From: Propionibacteriaceae bacterium
GTDB taxonomy: Bacteria > Actinomycetota > Actinomycetes > Propionibacteriales > Propionibacteriaceae
DNA length: 63,700 nucleotides
Direction: 5' to 3'
Assembly: GCA_025965155.1 (NCBI GenBank)
Contig: JAOPXN010000106.1
Location: 1-63,700 of the forward strand
Below the pieces are notes generated by a model. The model was not told the DNA's origin and searched no databases. It saw nothing but the letters and a program-made list of their open reading frames with translations. How positions within the stretch are numbered: the first letter of the stretch is position 1; the number at the start of each line of letters is the position of its first letter. This document shows positions 41,481 to 48,702 of this stretch, piece by piece. A program made the translations under genes and the position numbers.

Positions 41481-42824
41481 GTGAGTGAGACGCCGTTGAG
41501 TGACATGGGCGCCAACCCGAGCTGGGTGGACCACGCCATCTGGTGGCAGATCTACCCGCTGGGTTTCGTCGGGGCAGAGAAGCAGGCCAGCCAGACAACG
41601 ACGCTGCACCACCGGTTACCGAGCGAGGAGTGGCTCCAGTACGCAGTCCGACTCGGTTGCAACGGCCTGGCACTGGGGCCGATCTTCGCCTCCCAGACCC
41701 ACGGGTACGACACCGTCGACTTCTTCCGGATCGACCCCCGCCTCGGCGAGGACAGCGACTTCGACCGACTGGTTGAGGCCTGCCGCGCGAGCGGCGTCCG
41801 GATCCTGCTGGACGGCGTCTTCAACCATGTCGGTCGGGCGCACCCACGGTTCGTCGACGCGATGGAGCAAGGCCAGGGTTCCGACGCCGCCGGCTGGTTC
41901 CATCTCAGCGGCGAGGGCCAGCACCTTCGGGCCGACAACTTCGAGGGCCACGACCAGCTGGTCACCCTGAACCACCAGAACCCCGCGGTCCTCGACCACG
42001 TGGTCGAGGTGATGTGCCACTGGCTAGGACGAGGGGCCGACGGCTGGCGGCTGGACGCCGCCTACGCCGTCCCGCCGGAGTTCTGGCGGGCGGTGCTGCC
42101 GCGGGTCAGGAGCCGGTTCCCGGACGCCTGGTTCGTCGGCGAGGTTATCCACGGCGACTACATCCAGTACCGGCACGCCTCCGGCATCGACTCGGTGACC
42201 CAGTACGAGTTGTGGAAAGCGATCTGGAGCAGCCTCAACGACGGCAACTTCTTCGAGCTGGATTGGACGCTGCGCCGTCACAACGAGTTCCTCAGCGACT
42301 TCCTGCCCCTCACCTTCGTCGGCAACCATGACGTCACGCGGGTGGCCAGCGTCCTGACTGACCGGCGGAACCTGGTGCATGCGTACGCGTTGCTGTTCTT
42401 CCTCGGCGGCACTCCGAGCGTCTACTACGGCGATGAGCAGGGCTTCCGCGGAGTGAAAGAGGAACGGTTCGGAGGCGACGACGCGATCCGGCCCCAGTTC
42501 CCCTCCAGCCCCGACCAGCTGCCCGGGGAGGGCTGGGATACCTACCACCTGCACCAGCGGCTGATCGCGCTGCGGCGCCGGCATCCGTGGCTGGCCCACG
42601 CCGCCACCGAGGTCGTCCACCTGGCCAACCAGCAGCTGGCGCTGACGTCGAGCTCGCCCGACGGCGCGGAGCGGCTGGTCCTGATGCTGAACCTGGCCGA
42701 CAGCGAGGCGCAGCTGGACCTGGATCTGGGTTCGCTGCAGGTGCTGGAACAGTCCGACGGCAGCCGGGCGGAGCAGGCACGCCTGACCGCCTACGGCTGG
42801 GCAGTGGTGTCGGTCACGAGCTGA
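41481..42824 (+). CDS. GH13 alpha-amylase family glycosidase
   Basis: A 447-residue TIM-barrel glycosidase. Conserved regions: DGVFNHVG (111-118), nucleophile Asp192 in GWRLDAAY, acid/base Glu221 in FVGEVIHGDY, and transition-state Asp284 in FVGNHDVTR. The protein starts directly with the barrel (WVDHAIWWQIYPLGFVG) and has no signal peptide, so it acts on cytoplasmic maltodextrin, glycogen or trehalose-like sugars. Domain B is very short, and the protein lacks N-terminal CBM domains. Start taken as GTG 41481; ATG 41505 is possible. It follows the nucleotidyltransferase by 38 bases. Confidence 0.9.
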   Translation: MSETPLSDMGANPSWVDHAIWWQIYPLGFVGAEKQASQTTTLHHRLPSEEWLQYAVRLGCNGLALGPIFASQTHGYDTVDFFRIDPRLGEDSDFDRLVEACRASGVRILLDGVFNHVGRAHPRFVDAMEQGQGSDAAGWFHLSGEGQHLRADNFEGHDQLVTLNHQNPAVLDHVVEVMCHWLGRGADGWRLDAAYAVPPEFWRAVLPRVRSRFPDAWFVGEVIHGDYIQYRHASGIDSVTQYELWKAIWSSLNDGNFFELDWTLRRHNEFLSDFLPLTFVGNHDVTRVASVLTDRRNLVHAYALLFFLGGTPSVYYGDEQGFRGVKEERFGGDDAIRPQFPSSPDQLPGEGWDTYHLHQRLIALRRRHPWLAHAATEVVHLANQQLALTSSSPDGAERLVLMLNLADSEAQLDLDLGSLQVLEQSDGSRAEQARLTAYGWAVVSVTS

Positions 42825-42936
42825 AGGCGACCCGGGCGCGGGGGTCTCGCGGACAGTACGCGTTGCAGGTGTCGTGGCTGCGGCATCGTAGGTTTGCATT
42901 CTCTCCTCCGACACGTGATAGGTCGATTGCTGACTC

Positions 42937-44226
42937 ATGGCTTTGCTGCTCGACCTGACCCCGTTGCGCTCTAGCCCCTCCTTTCGCCGCCTGTGGTGGG
43001 GACTGGGCATCTCCAACCTCGGTACCCAGCTGACCGTGGTCGCCGTCGGGCTCCAGGTCTACGACCTCACGTCCTCCACCCTCTCGGTGGGCGTCCTGGG
43101 CATCTGCGCGCTGGTTCCGCTCGTCGCACTCGGCCTCTACGGCGGTGCACTGGTCGATGTGTACGACCGCCGCCGGGTCGCCCTGCTGTCCTCGCTGGCA
43201 CTCTGGTTCATCGCGATCGCGCTGGCCGTCCAGGCGTGGCTCCACGTCGACTCGGTCCTGCTGCTGTACGGCCTGGTCGCGTTGCAGTCGGCCGGTTTCG
43301 CCATCAACAACCCGGCCCGGTCCGCCATCGTGCCGCGGCTGATCGACCCCACCCTGCTGCCGGCGGCCAACGTGCTGCAGACCATCGCCTGGAACATTGC
43401 GCTCACTGTGGGACCGCTGCTGGGCGCATTCCTGGTGGCTACCTGGGACTTCGCCGAGGCGTACACCATCGATGTGGTGCTCTTCACCGCCACGCTGTGG
43501 GCCTTGTGGCGGCTTCCGGACCTGCCGCCGGTGGTCAGCGACGGCACCGACCCGAGCCAGACGAAGCGCGGCTTAGCCTCGGTTCTGGAAGGGTTGCGCT
43601 ATCTGACAACCCGGCCGAATGTGCGGATGACGTTCGTGGTGGACTTGATCGCCATGGTCCTGGCCATGCCTCGGGTGCTGTTCCCTGCCGTCGGGGTCGT
43701 CTACCTCGGCGGCGGGGCCGCCACCACCGGCACCCTCAGCGCGGCCTTCGCCGTGGGCGCAGTGCTGGCCGGGTTGTTCTCCGGCGGGCTGGTCGGGCTC
43801 CGTCATCAGGGCCGCATCATCGGCGCCGCGATCTTCTGCTTCGGACTTTCTGTAGCCGGCTTCGGGCTGGTACTCGTCTCGGTCCGCGCCTCCTCCCCCG
43901 ACCAGGTGCTGGTCGGGGCGCTGATCGCCGCGCTGATCTTCCTCGCGCTCTCCGGCGCCGCGGACGCGATCAGCTCGGTGTTCCGGCAGACCATCCTGCA
44001 GTCGGCCACGCCGGACGACATGCGCGGCCGGCTGCAAGGCGTCTTCATCGTCGTGGTCGCCGGCGGTCCCCGGCTCGGGGACCTCGTCCTCGGCGGCGAG
44101 GCCTCCTGGATAGGGGAAGGCTGGGCCGCCGTGGTCGGTGGTCTCAGCTGTGCCGTGCTGGTCGTCGCGGTGCTGGCCTGGCAGCGCCGCTTCCTCGCCT
44201 ACGACGCGCAGCACCCCCAACCCTGA
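42937..44226 (+). CDS. MFS transporter (EntS/enterobactin-exporter-like)
   Basis: A 429-residue membrane protein with about 11-12 helices. Motif A is GGALVDVYDRRRVALLSSL between helices 2 and 3, and PARSAIVPRLIDPTLLPAANVLQTIAWNIALTVGP is the EntS-type motif C region (in pieces). Family members export siderophores, drugs or other small molecules. No siderophore genes are nearby, so the substrate is open. Convergent with rocD. Confidence 0.9.
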   Translation: MALLLDLTPLRSSPSFRRLWWGLGISNLGTQLTVVAVGLQVYDLTSSTLSVGVLGICALVPLVALGLYGGALVDVYDRRRVALLSSLALWFIAIALAVQAWLHVDSVLLLYGLVALQSAGFAINNPARSAIVPRLIDPTLLPAANVLQTIAWNIALTVGPLLGAFLVATWDFAEAYTIDVVLFTATLWALWRLPDLPPVVSDGTDPSQTKRGLASVLEGLRYLTTRPNVRMTFVVDLIAMVLAMPRVLFPAVGVVYLGGGAATTGTLSAAFAVGAVLAGLFSGGLVGLRHQGRIIGAAIFCFGLSVAGFGLVLVSVRASSPDQVLVGALIAALIFLALSGAADAISSVFRQTILQSATPDDMRGRLQGVFIVVVAGGPRLGDLVLGGEASWIGEGWAAVVGGLSCAVLVVAVLAWQRRFLAYDAQHPQP

Positions 44227-44263
44227 GCCTGCCTGGCCCGGGCGCCCGGCGCTCGCGTGGTGG

Positions 44264-45499
44264 CTAGCCCCGGCGAAGGTCGACAAGGACCCGGGCCAGC
44301 TGGTCGACCCCGAACTGCAGCTGTTTCTCGCCGATGACGATCGCGGGCGCGAACCGCAGCGTGGAACCGTGGGTGTCCTTCGCCAACACGCCGTACCGGG
44401 CCAGCCGGGTACAGATCTCTCGGCCGGTCGCCAGCTCGGGGTCGATGTCGATTCCGGCCCAGAGCCCGCGGCTGCGGACCGCGACCACACCATGCCCGAG
44501 CAGCTGGTCCAGGCCGGCCCGGAGCTGATCCCCCAGCCGCGCTGCCCGCTGCTGGTACTCCCCGGTCTGCAGCAGCCCGACCACGGCGCGTCCAACCGCG
44601 CTGGCCAATGGGTTCCCGCCGAAGGTGCTGCCATGCTGGCCCGGCTGGAGCACGCCGAGGACGTCACGATCGGCGACCACGGCCGAAACCGGCACGATGC
44701 CGCCGCCGAGCGCCTTGCCGAGCAGGTACACGTCGGGTACGACGTTCTCGTGCTCGCAGGCCAGGGTCCGCCCGGTACGGCCGAGGCCGGACTGGATCTC
44801 GTCCGCCAGGAACAGCACCTGGGCTTGCCGGGTCAGCTCGCGAACGCCGGCCAGGTACCCGGCCGGCGGGATCAGCACCCCGGCCTCGCCCTGGATGGGC
44901 TCCAGTAACACAGCCACCGTGTTGGGCGTGACCGCGCGCGCCAGCGCGGCCAGGTCACCGTACGGGACGGTCACGAACCCCGGAGTGTACGGTCCAAACC
45001 CGGCCCGGGCGGTCTCATCGTCGGAGAAGCTGATGATCGTGGTCGTCCGTCCGTGGAAGTTGCCGGCGGCGACGATGATCTCGGCCTTCCCGTCAGGGAC
45101 CCCCTTGACCTGGTATCCCCACTTCCGGGCCACCTTGACCGCCGTCTCGACCGCCTCCGCGCCGGTGTTCATCGGCAGCACCATCTCCTTGCCCACCAGG
45201 GCCGCCAGCTCGGCGGCGAACGGTCCGAGCTGGTCGTTGTGGAAAGCCCGGCTGGTCAGCGTCACCCGGCGCAGCTGCTCCTCGGCGGCTGCGATCAGGG
45301 CCGGATGGCAATGGCCGAAGTTCGTCGCGGAGTACCCGGCGAGGAAGTCGAGATAGCTGCGTCCTTCGACGTCGGTCACGGTGGCCCCGCTGGCCTCGGC
45401 CACGATCACATCCAGCGGGTGGTAGTTGTGCGCGACATGCTGCTCGGTCTGGGCGAGTAGTGACTCGGTACGACTCGTTGCTGTCTCAACGGCGGTCAT
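44264..45499 (-). CDS. rocD: Ornithine aminotransferase
   Basis: A 411-residue class III PLP aminotransferase converting ornithine and 2-oxoglutarate to glutamate semialdehyde and glutamate. Signatures: NYHPLDVIVAEASGATVTDVEGRSYLDFLAGYSATNFGHCHPAL (N-terminal, in pieces), FLADEIQSGLGRTG (PLP-ring Asp) and LLGKALGGGIVPVSAVV (Schiff-base Lys). The ATG 45499 is chosen because GAGGA lies 6 bases upstream; the frame stays open to 45532 but that part overlaps the upstream gene. It follows the amidinotransferase-like gene by 7 bases and would use its product ornithine, so the pair degrades arginine to glutamate semialdehyde. Confidence 0.95.
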   Translation of the reverse strand: MTAVETATSRTESLLAQTEQHVAHNYHPLDVIVAEASGATVTDVEGRSYLDFLAGYSATNFGHCHPALIAAAEEQLRRVTLTSRAFHNDQLGPFAAELAALVGKEMVLPMNTGAEAVETAVKVARKWGYQVKGVPDGKAEIIVAAGNFHGRTTTIISFSDDETARAGFGPYTPGFVTVPYGDLAALARAVTPNTVAVLLEPIQGEAGVLIPPAGYLAGVRELTRQAQVLFLADEIQSGLGRTGRTLACEHENVVPDVYLLGKALGGGIVPVSAVVADRDVLGVLQPGQHGSTFGGNPLASAVGRAVVGLLQTGEYQQRAARLGDQLRAGLDQLLGHGVVAVRSRGLWAGIDIDPELATGREICTRLARYGVLAKDTHGSTLRFAPAIVIGEKQLQFGVDQLARVLVDLRRG

Positions 45500-45506
45500 G
45501 CTGTCC

Positions 45507-46433
45507 TCACTGATCGTGGTGCCGGGGTTCATGGGGTACGGGGCTCGGGCGTGCGAGGTTCATGGGCAGGGGGGCGGGCCGTAGCTCTTGGGTACAGCAC
45601 TTGATGCCGCCGCCGGACTTGGCCAGCTCGCTCAGGTCGATCGGAACCGGCTGGTAGCCCGCTAAGCCCAGCTCGCCGATCAGGTGACCGGCGCCGGCCG
45701 GGGCGAAGACGTGCAACCCGTCGCTGACACAGTTCAGGCCCAGCAGCAATGCGTCCGCCTCGGTGGCGATGATCGCGTCGGGATAGAGCCGCCGCAGGGT
45801 GCGACGCCCGGCTGCGGTGAAAGCCGGCGGGTAGTAGGCGATGTGACCTGCTGCGTCGTCCAGCACCGTCAGCGCCACGTCCAGGTGATAGAAGCGAGGG
45901 TCCACCAGCCGCAGGCTGACCACCTCACGGCCGGTCAGGGCGGCGAGCTCGCGGTGAGCGTGGCGGCTGGTCCGGAACCCGTACCCGGCGAGGATGCGGT
46001 CCGACAGCACCGCGAAGTCGCCCTCCCCCTCGTTGATCGCGCTCGCCTCGGGGACTGAGGCACCGGCCAACGCTGCGCGGTGGCTGCGGTGCCAGGCGCG
46101 GTGGAACTCGGCCTCAGGCCGACGTTGCGCCGTCGCGAACCTGGCTGGCAGCACCAGACCGTCCACCACCGTCGCGCCATTGGCGGCGAAGACCATGTCC
46201 ACCAGTCCCTTGACCGGGGCCAACTCCTCGACTCGATGACCGTGGCTGCGGTAGGCCGCCACCAGGCCGGTCCACTGCCGCATCGCCAAGCCCTGGTCGA
46301 CTGGAACGGCGGTATCCATCCAGGCGTTGATGGCGTACGTCACGTCGAAGTATTGCGGCGGGCACATCAGGTAATGGCGGGGCCGTGGGCTCCGCTCCGG
46401 TACCCGCGCGAGAACCGCGACAGTGCTAGTCAC
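45507..46433 (-). CDS. Amidinotransferase-fold arginine hydrolase (DDAH / arginine dihydrolase-like)
   Basis: A 308-residue pentein-fold guanidine-modifying enzyme. Substrate-Asp region is NGATVVDGLVLPARF, the His catalytic region is DPRFYHLDVALTVLD, and the catalytic Cys is one of Cys279-Cys280 in SGGGIKCCTQELRP. The family contains dimethylargininases and arginine dihydrolases (arginine to ornithine, CO2 and 2 ammonia). The fixed pairing with rocD favours an ornithine-producing role (inference). GTG start at 46433 with TAGACT 6 bases upstream (leaderless). The order Lrp regulator, this gene, rocD equals that of M. tuberculosis Rv2324-Rv2323c-rocD as I recall it. Confidence 0.9.
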   Translation of the reverse strand: MTSTVAVLARVPERSPRPRHYLMCPPQYFDVTYAINAWMDTAVPVDQGLAMRQWTGLVAAYRSHGHRVEELAPVKGLVDMVFAANGATVVDGLVLPARFATAQRRPEAEFHRAWHRSHRAALAGASVPEASAINEGEGDFAVLSDRILAGYGFRTSRHAHRELAALTGREVVSLRLVDPRFYHLDVALTVLDDAAGHIAYYPPAFTAAGRRTLRRLYPDAIIATEADALLLGLNCVSDGLHVFAPAGAGHLIGELGLAGYQPVPIDLSELAKSGGGIKCCTQELRPAPLPMNLARPSPVPHEPRHHDQ

Positions 46434-46475
46434 CGGTCAAGTCTAGGTTTGGCTCGTCGCAACTACGATAGATGA
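46434..46475. promoter_or_regulatory. 42-base divergent promoter region, arginine genes and Lrp
   Basis: Minus strand: TAGACT (46445-46440), 6 bases, GTG 46433. Plus strand: TACGAT (46464-46469), 6 bases, ATG 46476. Only 18 bases separate the two -10 hexamers, so each -35 position falls on or near the other's -10 and the two promoters cannot be occupied together. No TTGACA-like -35 exists, consistent with activator dependence. Confidence 0.65.
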
Positions 46476-46925
46476 ATGAACGAATCGGAGCGAGGTTCAT
46501 TGCGTATTGATGATCTTGATCGCAAGATTATTGCGATACTAGCCGAGGATGGCCGACTGAGCTTTGCCGCGCTCGGCGGGCGAATCGGACTGTCCACGCC
46601 GGCAACAAAGCGCCGGGTGGACCGGCTGGTAAGCGGGGGTGCGATACGGCGGTTCACGGCCCAGATCGACCCCGGAGCGTTGGGCTGGACGATCGAGGCC
46701 TTCGTCGAGCTCTACTGCGAGGGCAGAGTCCCGCCTGAGCAGATGCGCGAGCTGGCGCACTCCATACCCGAGGTGCTGGACGCCTATACCGTCACCGGTG
46801 AGGCGGACGGAATCTTGGTGGTCCGAGCCGTTGGGCCCGCCCATTTCGAGCGAGTGCTGGGGATCATCCGCAACCACCCCGGCGTGAGCCGTACCCGGAG
46901 CTCGATCGTCCTGTCCCACCTGTGA
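46476..46925 (+). CDS. Lrp/AsnC family transcriptional regulator
   Basis: A 149-residue regulator. DNA-binding HTH at residues 11-65 (IDDLDRKIIAILAEDGRLSFAALGGRIGLSTPATKRRVDRL) and a C-terminal RAM ligand domain (VELYCEGRVPPEQ...AYTVTGEADGILVVRA). Divergent from the arginine-to-ornithine genes with 42 bases between starts, so it very probably controls them in response to an amino acid such as arginine or ornithine. Leaderless ATG. The GTG of a possible alternative start of the next gene overlaps its stop. Confidence 0.92.
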   Translation: MNESERGSLRIDDLDRKIIAILAEDGRLSFAALGGRIGLSTPATKRRVDRLVSGGAIRRFTAQIDPGALGWTIEAFVELYCEGRVPPEQMRELAHSIPEVLDAYTVTGEADGILVVRAVGPAHFERVLGIIRNHPGVSRTRSSIVLSHL

Positions 46926-46951
46926 GCCGGCGGTCGGGCACGATGGTCCCC

Positions 46952-47845
46952 ATGGACCTGGACTCGGTGGCGGACGAGCTGTACGCGGTGGCCCCGGAGG
47001 AGTTCATGCCGCTTCGGACCCAGCGCGCCGCAGAGGCCAAAGCTTCTGGTGACCGGGCGCTGGCCAAGGAGATCGCGAAGCTGCGTAAACCGACCCGGTC
47101 CGCCTGGCTGGTCAACCTGCTCGCTCGAGAGGCGGCAGAGGAGCTGGAGAGTCTGCTCGACCTCGGGGACGCCCTTCGCGCGGCTCAGCAGAGCCTGTCC
47201 GGACCTGACCTGCGCCGGCTCTCCGCGGAACGGCATCGCGCCGTCGATGCCCTCGCCCGGCAGGCCGCCGCGATCGGTGCCGAGCATGGGCATACCGCTA
47301 CCGAGGCAACACGCCAGGAGGTCGCGCAGACGTTGCAGGCGGCCCTGGCCGACTCCGACGCCGCGGCGGTGGTCCGCGCCGGCCGGGCGGTTCAGGGAAT
47401 CAGCTACGGCGGGTTCGGCACCATCGACCTCGGTCCGGTACCGACTCTCGGAGCACCACGGGCCACGCCTGTTGAGCCACCTGCCCGGTCCCGACGCCGT
47501 TCCTCCGCCGCACCGCCGGACCCCGACGCCGCGCGGTTGGAACAGCGGCAGCGAGACGCCGAGGAGGTGCTCGCAACAGCCCAGCGTGCGCTGAACCAGG
47601 CGACCGCGGAACGCGATGCGACGGCCGCCGAAGCCGAACGAGCTGGCCAAACGGCCGCCACGTCGGCCGATCGGGTCACCACACTGCGCCGTGAGCTCGC
47701 GGATGCCGAGCGCGTCGCCGAGGAAGAAGCTGACCGCGCCCAGCAGGCTCGTCGGGTGTACGAAGAGGCCGACGAGGTCCGCAATGCCGCCCAAGAAGCG
47801 GTCGACCGCGCCGCCGCGGAGCTGGAGAGCCTGCCGAGCCGCTAG
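46952..47845 (+). CDS. Coiled-coil protein of unknown function
   Basis: A 297-residue all-helical protein. Residues 1-150 are helical and carry the pattern LAKEIAKLRKPTRSAWLVNLLAREA; residues 190-297 are a long coiled coil of Arg, Glu and Ala heptads (AERDATAAEAERAGQTAATS, and so on). It looks like the 'transposase-like' coiled-coil proteins that are often mis-annotated in actinobacteria; I see no transposase features. The ATG 46952 is chosen because the paralogous family starts at MDLDxxAxELYxxxPxEF and CACGAT lies 7 bases upstream. An alternative GTG at 46922 overlaps the Lrp stop (GTGA). Confidence 0.78.
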   Translation: MDLDSVADELYAVAPEEFMPLRTQRAAEAKASGDRALAKEIAKLRKPTRSAWLVNLLAREAAEELESLLDLGDALRAAQQSLSGPDLRRLSAERHRAVDALARQAAAIGAEHGHTATEATRQEVAQTLQAALADSDAAAVVRAGRAVQGISYGGFGTIDLGPVPTLGAPRATPVEPPARSRRRSSAAPPDPDAARLEQRQRDAEEVLATAQRALNQATAERDATAAEAERAGQTAATSADRVTTLRRELADAERVAEEEADRAQQARRVYEEADEVRNAAQEAVDRAAAELESLPSR

Positions 47846-47889
47846 CCGTCCGTCCGAGGAGCTGCCAACGCACCTGGCTGAGGCGTACC

Positions 47890-48576
47890 TCAGGTCTCGC
47901 GCCGTTGGGGTCGCGGTCCCTGCAGCTCGTGAGCCACGTCGAACAAGAGCTTGTCCATCGCGCCGCGCATCGGGCTGCCGACGTCGTGGTGGGAGATGGT
48001 GGTGAGGAGATGGGCCGCAAGCCGAGCGAGTTTCACGTTGTGGTTCTGGGAGTACCAGCAGAGCAGCTGGAACGCCGCCTCGGCGTCGATGCCGTAGACG
48101 ATCATCAAGGCGCCCTTCGCCTGCTCGATGGCGGCGCTGTTGAGAGAGGCCGACATGACGGCGGTCGACGCTGCCCGCTCCTGGCTGCGGGTGATGTCCG
48201 CGACGTAGCCACGGAGCTGAACGACCTCTGACGTGTCGGCGTCGCGGACACAGCTCCCCACGACGATGACCCAGTGCAGCCGGTCGCGGGCGTCGATGAT
48301 CCGATGACAGTAGCTGTACGGCCGGCCGGTCGCCAGGCTGCGCTCGATAATGCCCTCGGCGAGGCTGCGGTCTTCGGGATGCTTGTGTTGCAGGACGAGC
48401 TCGATGCTGGGGACGACCGCTCCCGGTTCATAGCCGTGGATCCGGTAGACCGCGTCCGACCAGACGCCCCAGCCGGTCCGCACGTTCCAGACATACTGTC
48501 CAGAGTTGTCCACGCCGAGGTCGGGCAGGACAGCGTTCTCGCTGTCTTGCCCTAACACCTCTGAGGTCTCGTCCAC
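47890..48576 (-). CDS. PAS-ANTAR RNA-binding regulator
   Basis: A 228-residue protein. The N-terminal PAS domain (residues 25-140) has the VWNVRTGWGVWSDAVYRIHGYEPG start and WVIVVGSCVRDADTSEVVQLRGYVADITR end. The ANTAR domain (residues 145-205) has SAAIEQAKGALMIVYGIDAEAAFQLL and ARLAAHLLTTI. ANTAR proteins bind two-hairpin RNA and prevent transcription termination; PAS senses a small molecule or redox state. GTG start with GGAGGG ribosome-binding site. Actinobacterial PAS-ANTAR proteins are abundant; their RNA targets are usually elsewhere in the genome. Confidence 0.93.
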   Translation of the reverse strand: MDETSEVLGQDSENAVLPDLGVDNSGQYVWNVRTGWGVWSDAVYRIHGYEPGAVVPSIELVLQHKHPEDRSLAEGIIERSLATGRPYSYCHRIIDARDRLHWVIVVGSCVRDADTSEVVQLRGYVADITRSQERAASTAVMSASLNSAAIEQAKGALMIVYGIDAEAAFQLLCWYSQNHNVKLARLAAHLLTTISHHDVGSPMRGAMDKLLFDVAHELQGPRPQRRET

Positions 48577-48702
48577 AGCCCTCCTGCTCCGCTGCCGGGC
48601 CGCAGCTGCAACCCGTCAGGACCGCTCATACCCGATTCACCAGCGTTTACCTACGTTTTTTGGCCATACAACGCTTTAAGGACAGACGGGCGTGACCCGG
48701 CA

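Noticed and set aside
46952-47845. Transposase annotation for the coiled-coil protein
   Set aside because: No DDE, HTH or other transposase features; only generic coiled coil. Proteins of this type are commonly mislabelled.
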